Below, piece after piece: positions 25,011 through 27,337 of a stretch of DNA of 27,337 bases (positions are counted from its first letter, which is position 1; every line of letters begins with the position of its first letter). Both the position numbers and the translations under genes were made by a program. The notes beneath the pieces are model-generated. The model had not been told where the DNA came from. It saw only the letters and a list, made by a program, of their open reading frames with translations, and ran no database searches. Origin of the DNA: Reclinomonas americana ATCC 50394 (lineage: Eukaryota > Jakobida > Jakobea > Jakobida); the NCBI GenBank assembly GCA_048213135.1, contig PS015111.1, positions 33,455 to 60,791 on the forward strand. The letters are read 5' to 3'.

Positions 25011-26724
25011 NNNNNNNNNNNNNNNNNNNNCTCACACCTCCCGCGCAGACCCTTCGCCTCCGCCTCAAACTTGACAACCTGCGCACGCAGCGTCTGCGTC
25101 TCGGCACGCACCGCCGCCTCCAACGCCGTCTTCTCCTCGAGTAGCGCACGCAAGCTGGACATTTCCTCGGACAGGGTGCGATTCTTGCCTTCGCCCTCGC
25201 GCTCCACCGACTGCCGCGCCTGCCGCTCCGACATGAGCGACGCCTCCATGCGCCGCACATTGCTCGAGTACTCCTCGATGGTCTGCTGCAGCGCCTGCAC
25301 ATCGGCACGCAGAGCATCGCGCTCCGCGGTGACGCTGCGAATGCGCGCCTCCAGATCCGCCGCCTCCGATGTGCGGGCGTCACGCTGGCCGGCCAGATCC
25401 GCCTCGAGCTCTTCAATCGAGCGTGCAAAGTCTTCGGCGGCCTTGCGCCACTCGGCCAGATCGCTCGTCAGCTGCTTCATCTCCTCGGCGGCCTCCACAT
25501 GCTGACGACGCTCCTCCTCGAGTTCGCGCTGCACGCTGTCGACAGTCGAGTCGAGCGACGAGCGTTGCACGCGCAGCTCCTCTGACAGCCGTGTCACCTG
25601 CTGCTCCAGCAGCGTCACGCAACGCCGTGCCTCCTGCAAATCGTCGTGCAGATTCGCGTTCTCCGATTCCAGGGTCGCGCACTGCGAACGAGCCTCAATG
25701 ATTTGCGACTCGAGCGGCGCGATGCGCTCACGCGTCTGCCACAACGACGCAGAGAGTGAGCCCAATAGGGGGAAGGTGGATGCAAGGCTGGCGGGTTGCA
25801 CTCACGTTTGCGTGTTCGGACTCGGCCGATCGCTTGGCCTCGGAGAGCCACACCGTCTGCTGTTCGAGCTCGGCAATGCGCGTGCGTGCACGCTGCAGGT
25901 CATTGTCGAAAATGTTCTTCAAGCCGTCCAGCTCGCGGTTCTTGGCCTCCAGTCGCTGCGCGGTCGCCTCCGCCACCGCCTGTCGTTCCTTGGCCTGTGC
26001 GCAGTCGGCCTCGAGACGTCGCCGCTCGTCACTGACGCCCGAGTGCTGGCCCTCCAGTGCCACCTGTGAAGGTGGCAAGAGGGTGAAAAGAGGGTGACGG
26101 CGAAAGAGAAGAGGCAAAGATGGAGAGAGGGGGAAAAGGGGGAGGGCAAGGAAAGGGGAGTGAGAGGGAGAAGGGGAGAGGGAGCGCGTTTGTAAGAAAG
26201 AGAGGGTGTGAATTGAATAGGTGAGTGAGGGAAAGAACACAGGGGAGAGGGAAGAGAGAACAAAGAGCAAGGGGACAAGGAGAGAAGCACACACAGCAGA
26301 GACTGGGATATTAAGGACTGAAAGGGCGAGAGAGAGTGGTCCACTCTCTACCTTCCACTACTTTGTCTCGCGATTCCCCTTGTACTCACCAGTCGCGCGC
26401 GCAGCTCCTCCACCTCGCGTTCGGCATCCTGCCGCACCTTGTCGGCCTCCGCAACCCTCGCCTCAGTGTGCGTCAACTTGGTCTCCAACACCGCCACTCG
26501 CTCGCGCGACGACACCACATCCAAGTCCAGACGACGACGAGCAGTGCTGATGGCTGACAGGTCGGCCTCCAGGTTGCCAATGCGCTCACGGCACTGAATC
26601 AAGTCCGCTTCCAGAGCCGATTTCTCGGCCTCCAGCTCCGACGAGCGAAGGCGAGCGGCGTTTACTTGCGACTCGCTCAGGGCGACACGCTCGCGGGCGC
26701 TGACCAGCTCCAAGTCCAGTCGGC
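18708..26724 (-). CDS. Long coiled-coil protein, multi-exon, 5' end outside window
   Basis: Exons on the minus strand: 26724-26390, 26063-25806, 25735-25038, [gap], 23275-23045, 22968-22506, 22442-22246, 22186-22103, 22051-21755, 21684-21571, 21509-21246, 21163-20948, 20881-20660, 19957-19781, 19704-19635, then the flipped contig (19123-19244 and 19308-19567 on plus) and the tail 19086-18711 (TGA at 18708-18710). About 1460 residues are visible. Nearly all are charged, Leu-spaced coiled coil (for example LEADLIQCRERIGNLEADL; LEDMNAELENRIKDLVEEK), followed by a Ser/Thr/Pro-rich tail. Such proteins are usually structural (centrosome, Golgi, cytoskeleton, cilium). I do not recognise the family and assign no function. 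Most internal exons begin and end in phase 0. Confidence 0.8.
19087..19106. other. 20-N assembly gap
   Basis: Exactly 20 N. The same length recurs at 19568-19587 and 25011-25030, which suggests placeholder gaps of unknown size. Confidence 0.95.
19107..19567 (+). CDS. Two coiled-coil gene exons in a probably inverted contig
   Basis: Plus-strand exon 19123-19244 (STVKEATDERERLQELVNAL...SQKRTLVD) follows atggcag and ends at GAT|GTTGCG. A 63-nt intron ends in gcatcag, and exon 19308-19567 reads SLHKKERQVNLATAES, then a Ser-rich stretch to the gap. The flanking exons code on minus. If this contig is flipped, the minus exon ending at 19635 (phase 1, CACT|GTTGCG) joins TG|TCG to give a Leu codon and continuous coiled coil. 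The Ser-rich end then runs into the tail at 19086. This is therefore part of the minus-strand gene, shown in the wrong orientation. Confidence 0.75.
19568..19587. other. 20-N assembly gap
   Basis: Second 20-N spacer, bounding the contig that appears to be inverted. Confidence 0.95.
19635..19957 (-). CDS. Coiled-coil gene, two exons before the gap
   Basis: Exon 19957-19781 (AASALHDANDKFVNTTSLLQ, then LEDMNAELENRIKDLVEEK, to YKQDSS) follows ttgcgcgcag and ends at TCG|GTTGCG, phase 0. Exon 19704-19635 (HYENRLDMVREELRLVTEKY) follows ggttgtag and ends CAC T|GTTGCG, phase 1. The intervening intron is 76 nt. Confidence 0.75.
19958..20659 (-). other. Intron of the coiled-coil gene, purine-rich in sense
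   Basis: About 700 nt. Between 20080 and 20640 the plus strand is strongly pyrimidine-rich (ctcttctcc, cattctcctctc), so the sense strand of this gene is purine-rich, the reverse of most introns in the window. The donor is GTGCGG at 20659 and the acceptor is ttgcgcgcag. No exon is recognised inside. Confidence 0.6.
20660..21684 (-). CDS. Coiled-coil gene, four phase-0 exons
   Basis: Exons 21684-21571 (VGRVQQELSQSRDGQQIAE), 21509-21246 (LESQLENERTRHAETRERQ), 21163-20948 (LVALSDKVADLETRNAQLQ) and 20881-20660 (ANARLEADKARLTTDM, ending EDQEKLRE). Lengths are 114, 264, 216 and 222 nt, all multiples of three, with donors GTAATG, GTGCGG, GTGCGT and GTGCGG. Heptad-like Leu spacing runs throughout. 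Confidence 0.78.
21755..23275 (-). CDS. Coiled-coil gene, five exons
   Basis: Exons 23275-23045 (MTADLERTTAELEGERQGRQ), 22968-22506 (ARIRNLSSEREALVKEVEEH), 22442-22246 (GDLETERAARVREARSANEH), 22186-22103 (LEMLRTESGALRKQLAEVHE) and 22051-21755 (HLTQITTLRETVRTHTTTIS). Only the 22506/22442 join is in phase 1; the others are phase 0. The shortest intron is about 51 nt (22102-22052). The start at 23275 follows tccccccacag; its ATG need not be an initiator. Confidence 0.78.
23361..24289. other. 929-N assembly gap
   Basis: The upstream exon ends in phase 2 at 25038 and the next visible exon starts in phase 0 at 23275. At least one exon of the coiled-coil gene is therefore missing here or in the adjoining contig. 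Confidence 0.9.
24290..25010. repeat. Low-complexity contig: purine tract, (TCTG)n and (CT)n
   Basis: 24299-24560 is GA-rich on plus (gaagaagaag). 24911-24970 is (tctg)n with one atg break, and 24972-25010 is (ct)n. No coding exon is recognised. It is bounded by the 929-N and 20-N gaps, so its orientation is not fixed by coding evidence. Confidence 0.8.
25011..25030. other. 20-N assembly gap
   Basis: A placeholder-length gap next to a (CT)n tract, immediately beyond a GTGTGAG donor of the minus-strand gene. Confidence 0.95.
25038..26724 (-). CDS. Coiled-coil gene, first three visible exons
   Basis: Exon 26724-26390 (RLDLELVSARERVALSES and LEADLIQCRERIGNLEADL) starts after a cactcacag acceptor in phase 1 and ends CTG|GTGAGT. 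Exon 26063-25806 (VALEGQHSGVSDERRRLEAD) ends AAC|GTGAGT. Exon 25735-25038 (TRERIAPLESQIIEARSQ to EAKGLRGR) is 698 nt and ends in phase 2 at GTGTGAG. Because the first exon starts in phase 1, an upstream exon must exist. Confidence 0.78.
26064..26389 (-). other. Intron, pyrimidine-rich in sense
   Basis: 326 nt, GA-rich on plus and so CT-rich in the sense of the coiled-coil gene, ending in ccaccttcacag. No coding sequence is supported. Confidence 0.65.
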
Positions 26725-27297
26725 CTGTGAGTGAGTGAGAAGGGCAGAGACGGTGAGATTGAGAGAGGGAGACGGAGACGGAGAGGGACAGAACGCAGAG
26801 AGAGAGAGGGAGACACTGGGTTGCTTTCTCAACTTCACTCTCTCTCGTTTGCATTCTCGTTTTCCCTCAGCATTCTCTCTCTTCTTCGCCATTCGTTTTC
26901 CTTTCAGCTTCTTTCTCTTTTCTATGCTGCTCTCTCCTATTGCTCATTCTCTTTCTCTCTAAATATCTCTTTCTCTCCTGTCTTTTCTCCGCTCCTTCTC
27001 AGCGACCGCAAGAGAGCGATCGAAAATGACAGACGGACTGACAACGACGAGAAAATCGAGAAAGAGGAAAGATGGAGACAGTACGATTGACACGGAGACA
27101 GACAGAGAGCGGAGAAGACAAACACGCACAGGACATAGAGCATGGACGATTAATATCCCCGTCAGTCTCTCTACCTCCTTGTATCCTTCCCCTCTGTTCT
27201 CCGTCGTCATTCTCCCTCTTCCTCTCTCTTCCTTCCCTTTCCCTCAACCTCACCCTCTCCCTCTCCTTCTCCCTCTCCCTCTTCCTCCCCCTCTTCC

Positions 27298-27336
<39 letters not shown>

Positions 27337-27337
27337 C
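26725..27337. other. Upstream intron or flank of the coiled-coil gene, low complexity
   Basis: A GA-rich patch (26740-26815) gives a pyrimidine tract before the 26724 acceptor. Beyond it lie CT-rich sequence (26820-27000), a mixed patch (27001-27160) and CT repeats to the window end, with pure (ct)n at about 27300-27335. I see no exon here. Confidence 0.55.

Noticed and set aside
1-27337. tRNA or rRNA genes
   Set aside because: I found no cloverleaf with a matching anticodon arm and no conserved rRNA stretch by eye. A covariance search could still find something small.

Overview
The window looks like a scaffold piece from an intron-rich eukaryote. There are no bacterial-type operons, two multi-exon genes have GT-AG introns, and one retrotransposon is of the tyrosine-recombinase (DIRS) type. 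Five runs of N mark contig joins. I cannot name the species. Introns are mostly pyrimidine-rich in the sense direction and range from about 30 to 900 nt. 5' splice sites are relaxed: GTGCGN and GTTGCG recur beside GTGAGT and GTAAGT.

Left third (about 29-8204, minus strand): a DIRS-like retrotransposon. One 5.6-kb open frame carries an RGG-rich Gag-like region at its start and a tyrosine recombinase with the full R...HxxR...Y set at its end. Nested in the +1 frame is a reverse transcriptase, RNase H and DIRS methyltransferase-like ORF. The RT frame opens at 3621, and a TTT-TTT-CGG run lies within the next few codons, a textbook +1 frameshift context. I therefore infer two products from one message: Gag-linker-recombinase by normal reading, and Gag-RT-RNaseH-MT by +1 shift. 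Imperfect inverted repeats at 29-91 and 8147-8204 bracket the unit.

Middle (8168-8432 minus; 8581-18660 plus): a doubtful small minus-strand gene with a 31-nt intron sits head-to-head with a large gene of at least 25 exons. The large gene encodes a DDB1/SF3B3 (MMS1/CPSF-A superfamily) triple-beta-propeller protein. Almost all inferred exon joins keep phase. One N-terminal exon is missing or unrecognised near the 8838-9008 gap, and one internal frame change near 12280-12300 is unexplained.

Right third (18708-26724, minus): a long coiled-coil protein gene, convergent with the DDB1/SF3B3-like gene (47 nt between stop codons). About 1460 residues are visible, and its 5' end lies beyond the window. 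The small contig between the two 20-N gaps (19107-19567) codes on the opposite strand. Flipping it restores phase and coiled-coil continuity, so I read it as an assembly orientation error. At least one exon is also missing in the 929-N gap. The rest is low-complexity intron and flank.
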